Assembly (NCBI RefSeq): GCF_008973465.1
Contig: NZ_WBXN01000004.1
Coordinates: 7,418,501 to 7,482,500 of the forward strand
From: Streptomyces sp. SS1-1
Lineage (GTDB): Bacteria; Actinomycetota; Actinomycetes; Streptomycetales; Streptomycetaceae
DNA: 64,000 nt
Reading direction: 5' to 3'
The notes beneath the pieces were generated by a model. It was not told where the DNA came from and made no database searches. It saw only the letters and a program-made list of their open reading frames with translations. A program made the position numbers and the translations under genes. Positions 1 through 8,374 of this stretch are shown here, piece by piece (position 1 is the first letter of the stretch; each line of letters begins with the position of its first letter).

Positions 1-114
1 GTATTCCTTCCCGCAGCCCGGTGGATCGGCCTCGGCCGCCGCGCCGGACGCGTCGACCAGCACGATGGCGAGAGCGGCCGTAGCCGCCGCCCCGATGGCA
101 GCACGTGTGCGCAT
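1..114 (-). CDS. Secreted protein, N-terminal end only
   Basis: This gene reads off the left edge of the window, so only the first 38 residues are visible. They form a typical signal peptide: MRTR, then an alanine-rich hydrophobic stretch (about residues 5-21) and a likely cleavage region at ASGAAAEA, followed by DPPGCGKEY. A purine-rich ribosome binding site (GGGGGAAG) lies about 6 bases before the ATG. The mature protein cannot be identified from what is present. Confidence 0.6.
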   Translation of the reverse strand, partial: MRTRAAIGAAATAALAIVLVDASGAAAEADPPGCGKEY

Positions 115-365
115 GTGGTTCTTCCCCCTTGAACGACAGTGCGACAAGCTTGGTCGCGTACGTCATTCAGGCTGCCGTTCGGCGCCGGCCACGGCCAGGT
201 GATTCGGCGCCCGCCGAAAAAGGCTGCTGGTATGCCCGGACAGGGGTGCGCATCGGGCCGGTTGGCGTGAAAGGTGATATCGCGGTCACCGGTGCCACGG
301 GACCATTGATTCCGTCCCGCGCTGATTTCTTCAGTTGAACACGTGACTGACTGCGATGGAATTCC

Positions 366-1352
366 GTGCTCCGAGTCCATTTCACGCGAGAAGACCTGCT
401 CCGAACCCGAGTCGCCGACGCACCCGATCCTTTATGGGAACTCGTACTCAGCGTAAACCTTTTGGCAACGCGTCAGGGACGGGCCGTATTCGACCCATGG
501 CGTACGGACGCCCGCACCGCGCTGCGCGGGCTGCCCCGCCACCAACTCCACCTCGTCCGGGCACTCGCTCCGCCCCGCGGCAGCTTCCCCGACTTCCTCA
601 ACCCCCCGGAGGCCTCGCACGGGCTGGCGGAAGGCGTCGAGGCCGTGCTGTCGACGCCACGCCGGCGGCTGGGCGAGGAGATGTCCGTGCTCACCAGGCC
701 ACCGAGGTGGCTGCGCCCGCTGGCCGACGGCGAGCCCGCGGCACTGGACTTCCTCGGGAAGGCACTCCACGGCTACTTCCACGCGGCCCTTGCCCCGTAC
801 TGGCCCGCCGTCCGGGCACAGGTCGAGGCCGACCGGGCGGTGCGCGCACGGGACCTGCTGCGCGGCGGCGCCGACGCACTGCTGTCCGGTCTGGGGCCGT
901 CGATGCGCTGGCGTCCACCGGTGCTGGAGACGGCCTACCCGTTCGACCGCGACCTGCGCCTCGACGGCAGGGGACTGCTCCTGGTGCCGTCCGTGTTCTG
1001 CTGGCAGGCGCCGATCACGTTGACCGACCCGGCCCTGCCGCCCGTACTGGTGTATCCGGTGGCCCGCTCGTACCGCTGGTGGCCGCCTCAGCAGCCGGGC
1101 ACGGAGCCCCGCACGCTCGCCAGGCTCCTCGGCCACGGCAGGGCCGTCGTCCTGAGGGCACTGGAGGACGGATGTACGACGAGCGAGGTGGCCCGGCGGG
1201 TGGGCGTGACGCCCGCGACGGCCAGCGAACACGTCGGGATCCTGCGGGAAGCCGGACTGGCCGCCTCCGTCCGTGACCGCAACACCGTGCTGCACGTCCT
1301 CACCCCGCTCGGCGCCAGCCTCCTGACGGCGAACGGCTGCGGCCGGCGGTGA
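366..1352 (+). CDS. ArsR-type winged-helix transcriptional regulator (DUF5937-like)
   Basis: A 328-residue protein starting at GTG. The N-terminal two-thirds (begins MLRVHFTREDLLRTRVADAPDPLWELVLS) matches the layout of the actinobacterial DUF5937 regulators; the C-terminal ~80 residues carry a winged helix in which TTSEVARRVGVTPATASEHV is the recognition helix-turn-helix. It is therefore expected to bind DNA as a dimer, in the cytoplasm. No ligand site can be assigned. The start lacks a strong Shine-Dalgarno sequence, and the gene is separated by 250 bp from the divergent secreted-protein gene. It converges with the hydrolase gene downstream, which ends 26 bp beyond it. Family is fairly sure, target unknown. 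Confidence 0.8.
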   Translation: MLRVHFTREDLLRTRVADAPDPLWELVLSVNLLATRQGRAVFDPWRTDARTALRGLPRHQLHLVRALAPPRGSFPDFLNPPEASHGLAEGVEAVLSTPRRRLGEEMSVLTRPPRWLRPLADGEPAALDFLGKALHGYFHAALAPYWPAVRAQVEADRAVRARDLLRGGADALLSGLGPSMRWRPPVLETAYPFDRDLRLDGRGLLLVPSVFCWQAPITLTDPALPPVLVYPVARSYRWWPPQQPGTEPRTLARLLGHGRAVVLRALEDGCTTSEVARRVGVTPATASEHVGILREAGLAASVRDRNTVLHVLTPLGASLLTANGCGRR

Positions 1353-1378
1353 GCGCCGTGCCGTGCGGGCCGGGGACG

Positions 1379-2191
1379 TCAGCCGAGGCCGCCGAGGAAG
1401 TCGAGCAGGACGGAGTGCAGGACACCGGGCTGTTCGAGGTGCAGGTCGTGATGGGTGCCGGGGACGCACAGGGCCCGGGTGGCGGGCCGCCTCCGCAGCA
1501 TCTCGTCGGCCTCCGGCTCCTGGAGGAAACTGGACCGCGCCAGCACGAGCAGAGCCGGGCACGTGACCCGCTCCCACTCCGGCCAGAAGGACCGCCGGGC
1601 GTTCTCCGCCAGTGAGCCGACCATGACGTCCCGGTCGAAGCGGGGCCACCAGCCGTCCTCGCGTTCCTCGAGCCCGGCCGCCCAGCCCGCGCCGACCGCC
1701 CCGCGTCCGAGGAACGCGGCAGCCGCCTCACGCGACGGGAACGGCGTCGGCCAGGAGTCGAGCCACGCGCCGACGGCCGCGGGAGTGTCCGGGCTCGGAC
1801 CGCCGGCACCGGCCTCCACGAGCACGAGCCCACGCACCCGCCCGGGGTGCGCGGCGGCGGTGAGCATGGCCGTGTGCCCGCCCAGCGACTGGCCGACCAG
1901 GACGGGCCGCTCCAGCGCCAGCCGCTCGACGACGGCGAGGACATCGGCGACGTAGGCGGCACGGGACACGTCCTTCGGGCGCCGCTCACTGCCGCCGTGC
2001 CCGCGCTGGTCGAGGGCGACGACCCGATACCGCGGACTGAGCCGCTGCGCCAGCGTGTCCCATTCCCCCGCATGGCCCGCCAAGCCGTGCAGCAGCACCA
2101 CCGGCTGTCCGGACCCGCCCCAGTCCCGGCACACGAGCCGGACGCCGTCCCGCTCCACCACCCGCTCCGACCACGCCACCTCGGCCCCCAT
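1379..2191 (-). CDS. Alpha/beta-fold hydrolase
   Basis: A 270-residue alpha/beta hydrolase. The oxyanion-hole motif LLHGLAGH (residues 33-40), the nucleophile elbow GQSLGG with Ser102, and the C-terminal catalytic histidine in GTHHDLHLEQP are all present, so the enzyme looks intact. Substrate cannot be predicted; the family includes esterases, lipases and haloperoxidases. I chose the ATG at 2191 because the preceding 58 in-frame residues have no family resemblance and family members begin near WSERVVERDGVRL. It is divergent from the small zinc-ribbon gene, 87 bp away. Confidence 0.82.
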   Translation of the reverse strand: MGAEVAWSERVVERDGVRLVCRDWGGSGQPVVLLHGLAGHAGEWDTLAQRLSPRYRVVALDQRGHGGSERRPKDVSRAAYVADVLAVVERLALERPVLVGQSLGGHTAMLTAAAHPGRVRGLVLVEAGAGGPSPDTPAAVGAWLDSWPTPFPSREAAAAFLGRGAVGAGWAAGLEEREDGWWPRFDRDVMVGSLAENARRSFWPEWERVTCPALLVLARSSFLQEPEADEMLRRRPATRALCVPGTHHDLHLEQPGVLHSVLLDFLGGLG

Positions 2192-2278
2192 CCCCGGACG
2201 ATCCGCTGACCCGCGGGATTCCCTGTCGGACCCCTGGGTACTCCCGCAACCACCACTGTCCACCGACACCGGAGAGTC

Positions 2279-2461
2279 ATGACAGGCACGACGGAGAACG
2301 ACAAGCCGAACCGCTTCTGCAAGGCGTGCGGCACGCCCGCCGGCGAGGGTGAGCTGTGCGCGCACTGCGGTGCCGTCCTGGACCTGCCCGACAAGGCGGG
2401 ACTGGTCGAGGACCAGGGTGCCGGGGTCCGACGGGACCTCGCCGACGAGACGCGCCCGTAG
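2279..2461 (+). CDS. Small double-CxxC zinc-ribbon protein
   Basis: A 60-residue protein with FCKACG and LCAHCG motifs 14 residues apart, the signature of a small zinc ribbon. A GGAGAG ribosome binding site precedes the ATG. Such proteins are common in actinobacteria and have no assigned role. Its last codons and stop lie within a roughly 23-bp tandem repeat (2441-2509), so the C-terminus may vary between strains. No enzymatic motif is visible. Confidence 0.65.
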   Translation: MTGTTENDKPNRFCKACGTPAGEGELCAHCGAVLDLPDKAGLVEDQGAGVRRDLADETRP

Positions 2462-2509
2462 ATGCCGACGAGACGCGCCTGTGGAGACCGACGGGACGCG
2501 CCCGTAGAG
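2441..2509. repeat. Three imperfect ~23-bp tandem repeats
   Basis: Copies start at 2441, 2464 and 2488 and share the core CCGACGAGACGCGCC; the third has GGGACG instead of GAGACG. The stop codon of the zinc-ribbon gene falls in the first copy. No hairpin explains the repeats. Confidence 0.7.
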
Positions 2510-2589
2510 CGGGCACCCGTCGTCCCGCGGGCGGGGCGGGTCGGGGCGGGCGTGAGGGGCCGTGTGAGCAGGGCGTCGATGGGTAGCCG

Positions 2590-3261
2590 GTGCGGGTGAC
2601 GAAATCCCCCATCGCCGTCCTCGATGTCGACGGCACGCTGATCGACTCCAACTACCACCATGCCCTCGCGTGGTATCGCGCCCTGCGCTCGGTGGGCGAG
2701 ATCTGGCCGGTGTGGAAGCTGCACCGCCTGATCGGCATGGGCGGGGACCAGCTGGTCACCGCCCTCGGAGGCGAGGACCTGGAGCGCCGGGTGGGCGACC
2801 GGGTCCGGGAGCAGCAGGGGCGCGAGGTCGACGCACTGCTCGACGAGATGGCGCCGTTGCCCGGCGCCCGTGACCTGCTCCTGGCCATCAAGGAACGCGG
2901 GCACCGGCTGGTGCTCGCCAGCTCCGGCAAGGAGCGGCACGTGGACGCCTTCCTCGACAAGCTGGACGCCCGCGAGATCGCCGACGACTGGACCAGCAGC
3001 GCCGACGCCGAGGCCTCCAAACCCGCGCCGGACCTGCTGCACGTGGCGCTCGGGAAGCTGGGTGCGCCGTCCGACGCGGCGAGTGTGATGATCGGCGACT
3101 CGGTGTGGGACGTAGAGGCCGCGAAGCGGGCCGGGATGCCGGCGATCGTCGTGCGCTCCGGCGGCTTCGGCGACGACGAACTGCGCAACGCGGGCGCCAT
3201 CGCCCTGTACGACACCCCCGGCGACCTCGCGAAGGCACTGGACGACACCCCCCTCGCCTGA
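2590..3261 (+). CDS. HAD-superfamily hydrolase (phosphoglycolate phosphatase-like)
   Basis: A 223-residue haloacid-dehalogenase-type phosphatase. Motif I is DVDGTLID (nucleophile Asp12, acid/base Asp14), motif II is the serine in LASSGK, motif III the lysine in ASKPAPD, and motif IV is IGDSVWD. The alpha-helical cap between motifs I and II (about residues 18-85) is the C1 type seen in phosphoglycolate phosphatases and related sugar-phosphate phosphatases. It should be a cytoplasmic, Mg-dependent phosphatase; the substrate is not predictable. Two in-frame GTG codons (2590 and 2596) are possible starts. Confidence 0.85.
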   Translation: MRVTKSPIAVLDVDGTLIDSNYHHALAWYRALRSVGEIWPVWKLHRLIGMGGDQLVTALGGEDLERRVGDRVREQQGREVDALLDEMAPLPGARDLLLAIKERGHRLVLASSGKERHVDAFLDKLDAREIADDWTSSADAEASKPAPDLLHVALGKLGAPSDAASVMIGDSVWDVEAAKRAGMPAIVVRSGGFGDDELRNAGAIALYDTPGDLAKALDDTPLA

Positions 3262-3287
3262 ACCTCGCCCGAAGGCGTCGGCGCCCG

Positions 3288-4001
3288 TCAGTGGCCGGCG
3301 CTCCGGCCGCCGTCGACGGGCAGCGTCACACCGGTCACGAAGGACGCCTGCTCGAGGTACAGGACCGCCTCGACGACGTCCCTCACCTCGCCCGTGCGGC
3401 CGAGCGGATGCTTCCGCGCGAGGTCCGCGTCGTCGTCGCCCGCGTGCATGGGGGTGCTGATGATGCCCAGGGCCACCGCGTTGCTGCGGATGCCGTGCGC
3501 CGCGAACTCGACGGCGAGCGACCTGGTGGCGGCTTGGAGGCCGCCCTTGGTCAGGGAGGCGAGGACCGAGGGGTCGGTGGAGCTGGGGTGGTCGGCCAGG
3601 CTGGTGGTGATCTGGACGACGTGCCCACCGCCCTGCCGGAGCATCTGCTCGACGGCGAGCTGGGTGATCCGGAAGAAGCCGGTCAGGTTGACGCCGATGA
3701 TCGCCTCGTAGTCCTCCTGGGAGTACTCCGTGAACGGCTTGCCGATGAACAGGCCCGCGTTGTTCACCAGGGTGTCGACGCGGCCGAACCGATCGATCGC
3801 CGCGGCGCACACCCGCTCGGCCGTGGCCGGGTCCGCGATGTCGCCCCGCACGGCGAGTACGTCCGGGTCGTCGGAGGGACCGATGGAGCGGGAGGTCGCG
3901 ACGACCCGGCGACCGAGCGCGCGATAGGCGTCGACCAGGCCCGCCCCGATGCCCTGCGACGCACCGGTGATCACGGCGACCTTGCTGTCAGGACCATTCA
4001 C
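3288..4001 (-). CDS. SDR-family oxidoreductase lacking the catalytic tyrosine
   Basis: A 237-residue short-chain dehydrogenase/reductase. The nucleotide-binding TGASQGIG (residues 12-19), the NNAG motif (80-83), the active-site serine region (ITTS, Ser134) and the lysine (Lys152) are recognisable. At the position four residues before the lysine, where the family has tyrosine, the sequence is LASLTK with Ala148. The typical SDR proton-relay tyrosine is thus missing, so the protein is either an atypical SDR or a non-catalytic NAD(P)-binding protein. It stands alone, convergent with the HAD gene. Confidence 0.8.
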   Translation of the reverse strand: MNGPDSKVAVITGASQGIGAGLVDAYRALGRRVVATSRSIGPSDDPDVLAVRGDIADPATAERVCAAAIDRFGRVDTLVNNAGLFIGKPFTEYSQEDYEAIIGVNLTGFFRITQLAVEQMLRQGGGHVVQITTSLADHPSSTDPSVLASLTKGGLQAATRSLAVEFAAHGIRSNAVALGIISTPMHAGDDDADLARKHPLGRTGEVRDVVEAVLYLEQASFVTGVTLPVDGGRSAGH

Positions 4002-4072
4002 GTTTCCATAGTGACGCCGGTCCGCGGAGCGCGCGCTCCCGACGGCCGTCCGGGCGTGGACGCGGGCCGGCG

Positions 4073-4360
4073 TCAGCAGTCCTTACCGGCGTCGCACTGC
4101 CAGCCGGAGAAACCGCCCTCGCGGGGATGGTCGATGTCCTGGTCGAACTGGACGAAGCCCCAGGCCACCCAGGCGATGAAGACGACACACAGGGCGAGGA
4201 AGATCCACAGCGCCGTCTTCTTCAGACGACCGGCCCTCGCGTCGCTCTGGTCGGTGCCGTCGGTCCGGTCGGTGCCGTCCGTGGACTTCGTGGCGTCGGT
4301 GGCGTCAGTGGCGTCCCGCTCGGGCCGGGGCGCCCCGGCGGGGGAGTGGCGGCCGCTCAT
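4073..4360 (-). CDS. Single-pass membrane protein with repetitive N-terminus
   Basis: A 95-residue protein with one predicted transmembrane segment (about residues 49-69, LWIFLALCVVFIAWVAWGF). The cytoplasmic-side N-terminal region is a low-complexity Asp/Ala/Thr stretch (DATDATDATKSTDGTDRTDGTD) encoded by 9-bp repeats around 4251-4317. The short C-terminus has two cysteines (GWQCDAGKDC) and would face outside. Its ATG overlaps the stop of the upstream WXG-like gene by four bases, so the two are translationally coupled. Function unknown; it is the last gene of a three-gene cassette. Confidence 0.68.
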   Translation of the reverse strand: MSGRHSPAGAPRPERDATDATDATKSTDGTDRTDGTDQSDARAGRLKKTALWIFLALCVVFIAWVAWGFVQFDQDIDHPREGGFSGWQCDAGKDC

Positions 4361-5487
4361 GAGCGCGCCGTCATCTCGTCGGACGAGCCGGAAACGTCGA
4401 AGTCCCGGGCCATGCCGGAGGTGTGCAGGTGCGCGATGTCGGCCTGCTCCAGGTCCATGCCCGCCGGGCCGGGCCCGCCACCCGACACCGTGGCGCGGTG
4501 CTCGCTGGGGATGCCCCAGTCGTACCGCTTGCGCACCTCGACGTGGTACGTGATCTCGTCTCCCTGCTTCTCACCGACGAGACGGTACTGGAAGTGGTTG
4601 AGCGCGTAGTACCACTCCATGCTGCGGTCGCCGTCCGCCGGGTTCGGGGCCGTGGAGGACCAGTCGGTGGTGAACTGCCCGTCGCCGCGCTTGCGTACGT
4701 CGTTGGCGAGCGTGCCGTCGACGTCCTTCCGGAAGGCGGGGATCTCGTCCATCATCTGCTGCGGCTCCACCTCGACCGGCTTGCCGCTGCCGTCGAGGTA
4801 GTGCTGCACCAGGCCGGCAGCCGTCGGCCAGCCCTTCATCACGGCGAAATAGGCGGCGACGTTGTTCAGCTGGTTGTAGACCTGACGGTCCTTGGCGGTG
4901 GGCTCCACGATGCCGAACCGCCGGTTCTCGGACTCGAAGTTGCCGACCGTACCGAAGATCACCTTGAGGCTCTTCGCCAGCCACTCGTCGTCCTCGGTGG
5001 CCTCGTCCAGGAGTTTGCGCACCCGCTTCTCGATGGAGTCCGCCGTCCGCCTGCGCTCCTCGAGCATCTTCGGGGCGTCCGGGTCGTTCCGGTCGTAGAT
5101 GACCTGCCACTCGACCGAGCCGGAGTCCGAGATGTCCATGCCCTCGGTCCGCGCCTCGCGCTGGAGGTTCTCGGCGCGCAGCTTCAGACCGGCGAGGCCC
5201 TTCACGCCGCCGCGGCCGGTGGCCCCGTCGGCCTCCTTGTCCAGGAAGTTCCTCAGCGCCTTGACTTCCTTGTCCAGCGCGTCGATGTCCATCTGGATCC
5301 GGTCGCAGTACTCCTGCGCGGCCCGGCCGCCCTCGCCGCGCCAGTGGTCCTCGTGCAGCGGTTTCACCACGTCGTCGTGGAAGCCGGCCCGCGCCTCCGT
5401 CAGCTTGCGGTGGACCGTCACCCATTCATCGGCGAACGTCTCCAGTCCGGCGACGTCGAGTTGCAGCAGTGCGTAGAAGCCGGGCAT
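4357..5487 (-). CDS. WXG100-like N-terminal domain protein with unidentified C-terminal domain
   Basis: A 376-residue protein. The first ~100 residues look like an ESX/WXG100 helical hairpin: LETFADEWVTVHRKLTEAR, then the turn EDHWRGEGGRAAQ with a W-x-G motif, then a second helix ending in LRNFLDKEAD. The middle is charged and helical. The last ~110 residues (from SMEWYYALNHFQYRLVG) form a beta-rich domain with VEVRKRYDWGIPSE, seen in other actinobacterial WXG-linked proteins but not assigned to an enzyme by me. It may be a type VII secreted effector or a structural partner. It follows a second WXG-like gene by 37 bp and overlaps the membrane-protein gene. No toxin active site is recognisable. 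Confidence 0.65.
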   Translation of the reverse strand: MPGFYALLQLDVAGLETFADEWVTVHRKLTEARAGFHDDVVKPLHEDHWRGEGGRAAQEYCDRIQMDIDALDKEVKALRNFLDKEADGATGRGGVKGLAGLKLRAENLQREARTEGMDISDSGSVEWQVIYDRNDPDAPKMLEERRRTADSIEKRVRKLLDEATEDDEWLAKSLKVIFGTVGNFESENRRFGIVEPTAKDRQVYNQLNNVAAYFAVMKGWPTAAGLVQHYLDGSGKPVEVEPQQMMDEIPAFRKDVDGTLANDVRKRGDGQFTTDWSSTAPNPADGDRSMEWYYALNHFQYRLVGEKQGDEITYHVEVRKRYDWGIPSEHRATVSGGGPGPAGMDLEQADIAHLHTSGMARDFDVSGSSDEMTARS

Positions 5488-5524
5488 GTCCTGTCCCCGT
5501 GTGTGCCGGTGCGGTCGGTGGTCC

Positions 5525-5995
5525 TCAGGTGAACTGCGAGGCGGTGCGCGTCTCGTTGTCGTCGTAGGCGTCCGCGCTGAGACGGAAGTTCGTCGCCGCC
5601 TGGTCGAGTCGCTGCACGACGACGTTGTTCAACGCCTCCCAGCGGCCCTGGAGTTCGTCGAGACTCGACGTGAACTGCCAGCCGTCCGCGGCGCGGGCGA
5701 GGTCGGCGTTCGCGTCCTCGGCCACCCCCTTCGTCTTCCGGATGATCTCGGAGGCCGTCTCGCAGTCGGAGGCCCGCCGGCGCAGGAAGGAGGAGGTGAC
5801 CCCGACGTCCGGCTCGGTGCCCCAGGGCGCGGGTGGTGTCGGGCTGGGGTTCGGCGAGGGCGACGGCTCCGGGCTGGGCCCGCCGCCGTCGCCGGGGGAG
5901 GACGGCGAAGGACTGGGGGAGGGGCCAGGAGTGGCCCCGGGCGAGGGTTCCGCCGTCACCGCGTACGCCAGCCTCGGGTCGACGTGCTCGCTCAT
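5525..5995 (-). CDS. Proline/serine-rich WXG100-like protein
   Basis: A 156-residue protein with two parts. Residues ~15-65 are a low-complexity Pro-Ser-Gly region (repeated SPSPSP and GPSPEPSP), and the C-terminal ~80 residues form a helical hairpin with DGWQFTSSLDELQGRW at the turn, resembling WXG100/ESAT-6-like partners. The ATG at 5995 is chosen because GGAGGAATC precedes it directly; the extra 25 in-frame residues upstream have no such signal. It is the first gene of the cassette and is probably co-transcribed with the next two. Confidence 0.68.
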   Translation of the reverse strand: MSEHVDPRLAYAVTAEPSPGATPGPSPSPSPSSPGDGGGPSPEPSPSPNPSPTPPAPWGTEPDVGVTSSFLRRRASDCETASEIIRKTKGVAEDANADLARAADGWQFTSSLDELQGRWEALNNVVVQRLDQAATNFRLSADAYDDNETRTASQFT

Positions 5996-6152
5996 GATTC
6001 CTCCCCGGCCGTCGGCGGGTGCTTCCCCCGTGGAGCACTGCGACGACTCAAATAGAAATGTACAGGACAACTATCTGTGCCTGGGGTCGCCCCGGCGGTG
6101 AAGTCCGTTGTCTGTGGCGTGTGTTGTCAGTGGCGTGTGTCAGAGTCTGGGC

Positions 6153-7070
6153 ATGCTCGAGATCACGGTGGAGACGGAGAACTGGGAGCGGCACGTGCGC
6201 GTGTCGGCGGATGAGCTGGAGGGGCTGGTCCGGCGCATCGGTGGTGAGGGTGACCGGTTCCTGATCGTCCAGCGGATACCCGATCTGCCCGACGACTTCG
6301 CCCAGGTCTGGCATCAGGTCGGCGGCGCCTACACGGTCGAGCATCGCGACGGCTCCGCCGACCGGCACTTCCAGGCGCCGGCGGACACGGCCGAGGCGGT
6401 CAGCGCGGCACTGACCGGCTGGGCGCGCCGGAAGGCCCGCTGGGACGAGGACCTGACGTGGTCGCGCCTCGACATGGGACCCGTCAAGGAGGTCCCGCCG
6501 CTCGATCTGGACGACGACGAGCGTGGGGAGTTGGAGCAGCGTGTCCGCGAGGTGCTGGCCGGCGGCTATGCCACGCGGGCCGAACTGGCCGAGCTCGCCG
6601 AGGACTACCTGGTCACCGCCGACCGCCGGCCCGTCTCGCACGAGCAGGCGGTTGCGCTGGCCAACCGCCTGTGGCTGGAGCGCGTCGCGGAACAGGCCAC
6701 GTGGGAGGGCGAGACCGACCCCGAACGGCTCACCCGCGCCTTCACGGCCCTGCAAGCGACCGGCGTCACCGCCCGCGAGGACTTCTCCTGCTGCCGCAAC
6801 TGCGGCGAGTCCGAGATCGGAGCCGAGGGCGGCCCCGACGCCCGCGGCTACGTGTTCTTCCACTCCCAGTCCACGGATTCTGCCGCGTCAGGTCATGGAC
6901 TGCCGTTGTACTACGGCGGCTTCGACGGCTCGTCCGAGACGACGGCGGCGATAGGCGCCGAGGTCGTGGCCGCCCTCGAAGCGGTGGGCCTCCCCACGGA
7001 GTGGGACGGCGACCCCGGGCGCGCCATCACCGTCACGCCGCTGGACTGGCGTCGCCGTCTCGTCGGCTAG
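6153..7070 (+). CDS. DUF6891-domain protein
   Basis: A 305-residue cytoplasmic protein. Its C-terminal half carries EDFSCCRNCGESEIG, then GYVFFHSQSTDSAASG and LPLYYGGFDG, the pattern of the actinobacterial DUF6891 family; the paired cysteines could bind a metal, but this is inference. The N-terminal ~90 residues resemble a small alpha/beta domain (LEITVETENWERHVRVSADELEGLV). I prefer ATG 6153 because the family begins near MLEITVE. No operon partner: the WXG cassette is divergent and the next gene is convergent. Confidence 0.7.
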   Translation: MLEITVETENWERHVRVSADELEGLVRRIGGEGDRFLIVQRIPDLPDDFAQVWHQVGGAYTVEHRDGSADRHFQAPADTAEAVSAALTGWARRKARWDEDLTWSRLDMGPVKEVPPLDLDDDERGELEQRVREVLAGGYATRAELAELAEDYLVTADRRPVSHEQAVALANRLWLERVAEQATWEGETDPERLTRAFTALQATGVTAREDFSCCRNCGESEIGAEGGPDARGYVFFHSQSTDSAASGHGLPLYYGGFDGSSETTAAIGAEVVAALEAVGLPTEWDGDPGRAITVTPLDWRRRLVG

Positions 7071-7164
7071 GGCAGCGTCAGGCAACCATCGCCTTTCGGC
7101 GGACGGCGCCGGGACGTCGCTACCCTGGGGCTGCTGGCCGCGCTGCGATGTGCGGGCGCCGTGT

Positions 7165-7536
7165 TCAGACCCCGTCTCCGTAACCGGGGTTCGGGGTCCG
7201 ACGGGGGGTCCACCACTCGGTGAGCCCCCACAGCGCGAGCGCGAGCGTGGCCAAGGCTACGAGTGCCGCGACCCAGGGGCGGTGCACCGATCTGGTGACC
7301 AACACCCAGGTGAGGAGCGGAACCAGTGCGCCGCCCAGCACGATGAGCGGCAGGTCGATGAAGAGCACGCTCAGATCGCGGGCATGATTCTCGAAACCTC
7401 CGCGGACACTGATCGCGGCGCGCGGTGCCCAGACGAGCGGAGCGGCTGCCGCACCGAGGCCGGCGAGCAGGCATCCGGCGCCGCCCTCGATCTTCTGACT
7501 CGTACCCGGGGACCGTTCGGCGGTGTTCTCGACCAT
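7165..7536 (-). CDS. Small integral membrane protein
   Basis: A 123-residue protein with about three hydrophobic segments: AGCLLAGLGAAAAPLVW (res ~20-38), LSVLFIDLPLIVLGGALVPLLTWVLV (~55-82) and WVAALVALATLALALWGL (~90-108). It starts at ATG 7536 with a weak ribosome binding site (ACGGG). The gene lies downstream of the CGNR regulator on the same strand with a 95-bp gap. No family recognised. Confidence 0.6.
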   Translation of the reverse strand: MVENTAERSPGTSQKIEGGAGCLLAGLGAAAAPLVWAPRAAISVRGGFENHARDLSVLFIDLPLIVLGGALVPLLTWVLVTRSVHRPWVAALVALATLALALWGLTEWWTPRRTPNPGYGDGV

Positions 7537-7631
7537 GCCCGTGATGGACGCGGCGGCGTGGTGCGCGGTTCCGACGCGGCGGCCGTTTGGTGTGACGGTG
7601 GACCTTGCCGGAGAGGGGTACGCGCAGTGGA

Positions 7632-8246
7632 TCATGAGGCGGGATCGCCGTCGGTGGCGAGGCGTCGGCGTTGGTAGTGGCGTGCCGCGCGGGCGCGGTT
7701 CCCACAGGACGGCTTGCACCACCCCTGCCGCCCGTGGCCCTGGACGAAGTAGCGCACGCAGCGGGGTGCGGAACAGGCTCGCAGACGGGTGCGCTGCGGC
7801 CCGCTCAGGAAGTCGATGGCGGCGCGCGCCAGTGCCGCCGGCAGCCACACCGCCGGATCACCCTCGGCGGACACCAGGCGCACCACCGGATCACCCTCTG
7901 GCGGCCACTCCATCCGCGGGACGACCGCGTCGCGAGCCGCGACGCTGTTGATGTACGTCAGTGCCCGGTCGGCCGGCATCAACCGGCCGACGTCCGCCGA
8001 ACTGGGCGGACCCGGACTGACCGCACGGGCGAAAAGCGCCCTGACCGCCTGCCGTAGCTCGACGATCTCCTGCCTGAGGCCGTCGTCGGCCGCCGCATCG
8101 CCAACCGCGACATGACCGCCCAACAGGTCGGCCTGCGCCTGAAGCCACCGGTCCACACCGTGAACCGTGGCGAGGTCGTCGGCCACACCGCCGTCCCCGT
8201 CATGGCGGATCGTGCTCGCCAGTTCCAGCGCCAGCCAGCGCTCCAC
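7632..8246 (-). CDS. CGNR zinc-finger (ABATE-domain) transcriptional regulator
   Basis: A 204-residue protein of the ABATE/CGNR type. The N-terminal ~140 residues are the ligand-binding-like ABATE domain (LALELASTIRHDGDGG); the C-terminus holds the zinc finger CSAPRCVRYFVQ...WCKPSCGNRARAARHYQRRR with the diagnostic CGNR tetrapeptide, which binds DNA. I chose GTG 8246 over GTG 8276 because AAGGAGA sits seven bases before it. It is divergent from the phosphoesterase gene, with a perfect 9-bp inverted repeat (8309-8337) between them. Confidence 0.82.
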   Translation of the reverse strand: MERWLALELASTIRHDGDGGVADDLATVHGVDRWLQAQADLLGGHVAVGDAAADDGLRQEIVELRQAVRALFARAVSPGPPSSADVGRLMPADRALTYINSVAARDAVVPRMEWPPEGDPVVRLVSAEGDPAVWLPAALARAAIDFLSGPQRTRLRACSAPRCVRYFVQGHGRQGWCKPSCGNRARAARHYQRRRLATDGDPAS

Positions 8247-8308
8247 GAGCGTCTCCTTCCTTCGATCGCCGACCACTTGATCACACTCCCTGGCACACTC
8301 TAGGGTCT

Positions 8309-8337
8309 CTAACGGAAAAAGCGAGAGCTTCCGTTAG
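8309..8337. promoter_or_regulatory. Palindromic operator between CGNR regulator and phosphoesterase
   Basis: CTAACGGAA (8309-8317) and TTCCGTTAG (8329-8337) form a perfect 9-bp inverted repeat with an 11-bp spacer. It lies 63 bp before the regulator start and 38 bp before the phosphoesterase start, the expected place for autoregulation and control of the divergent gene. Confidence 0.6.
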
Positions 8338-8374
8338 GCAGTGAGGTGGGCGACCACCTCGGACAGGACGGGGA

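Noticed and set aside
1300..3810. Long reverse-strand open frame of 836 codons covering several genes
   Set aside because: It runs antisense to or out of frame with recognisable genes and is an artefact of high GC content with few stop codons.
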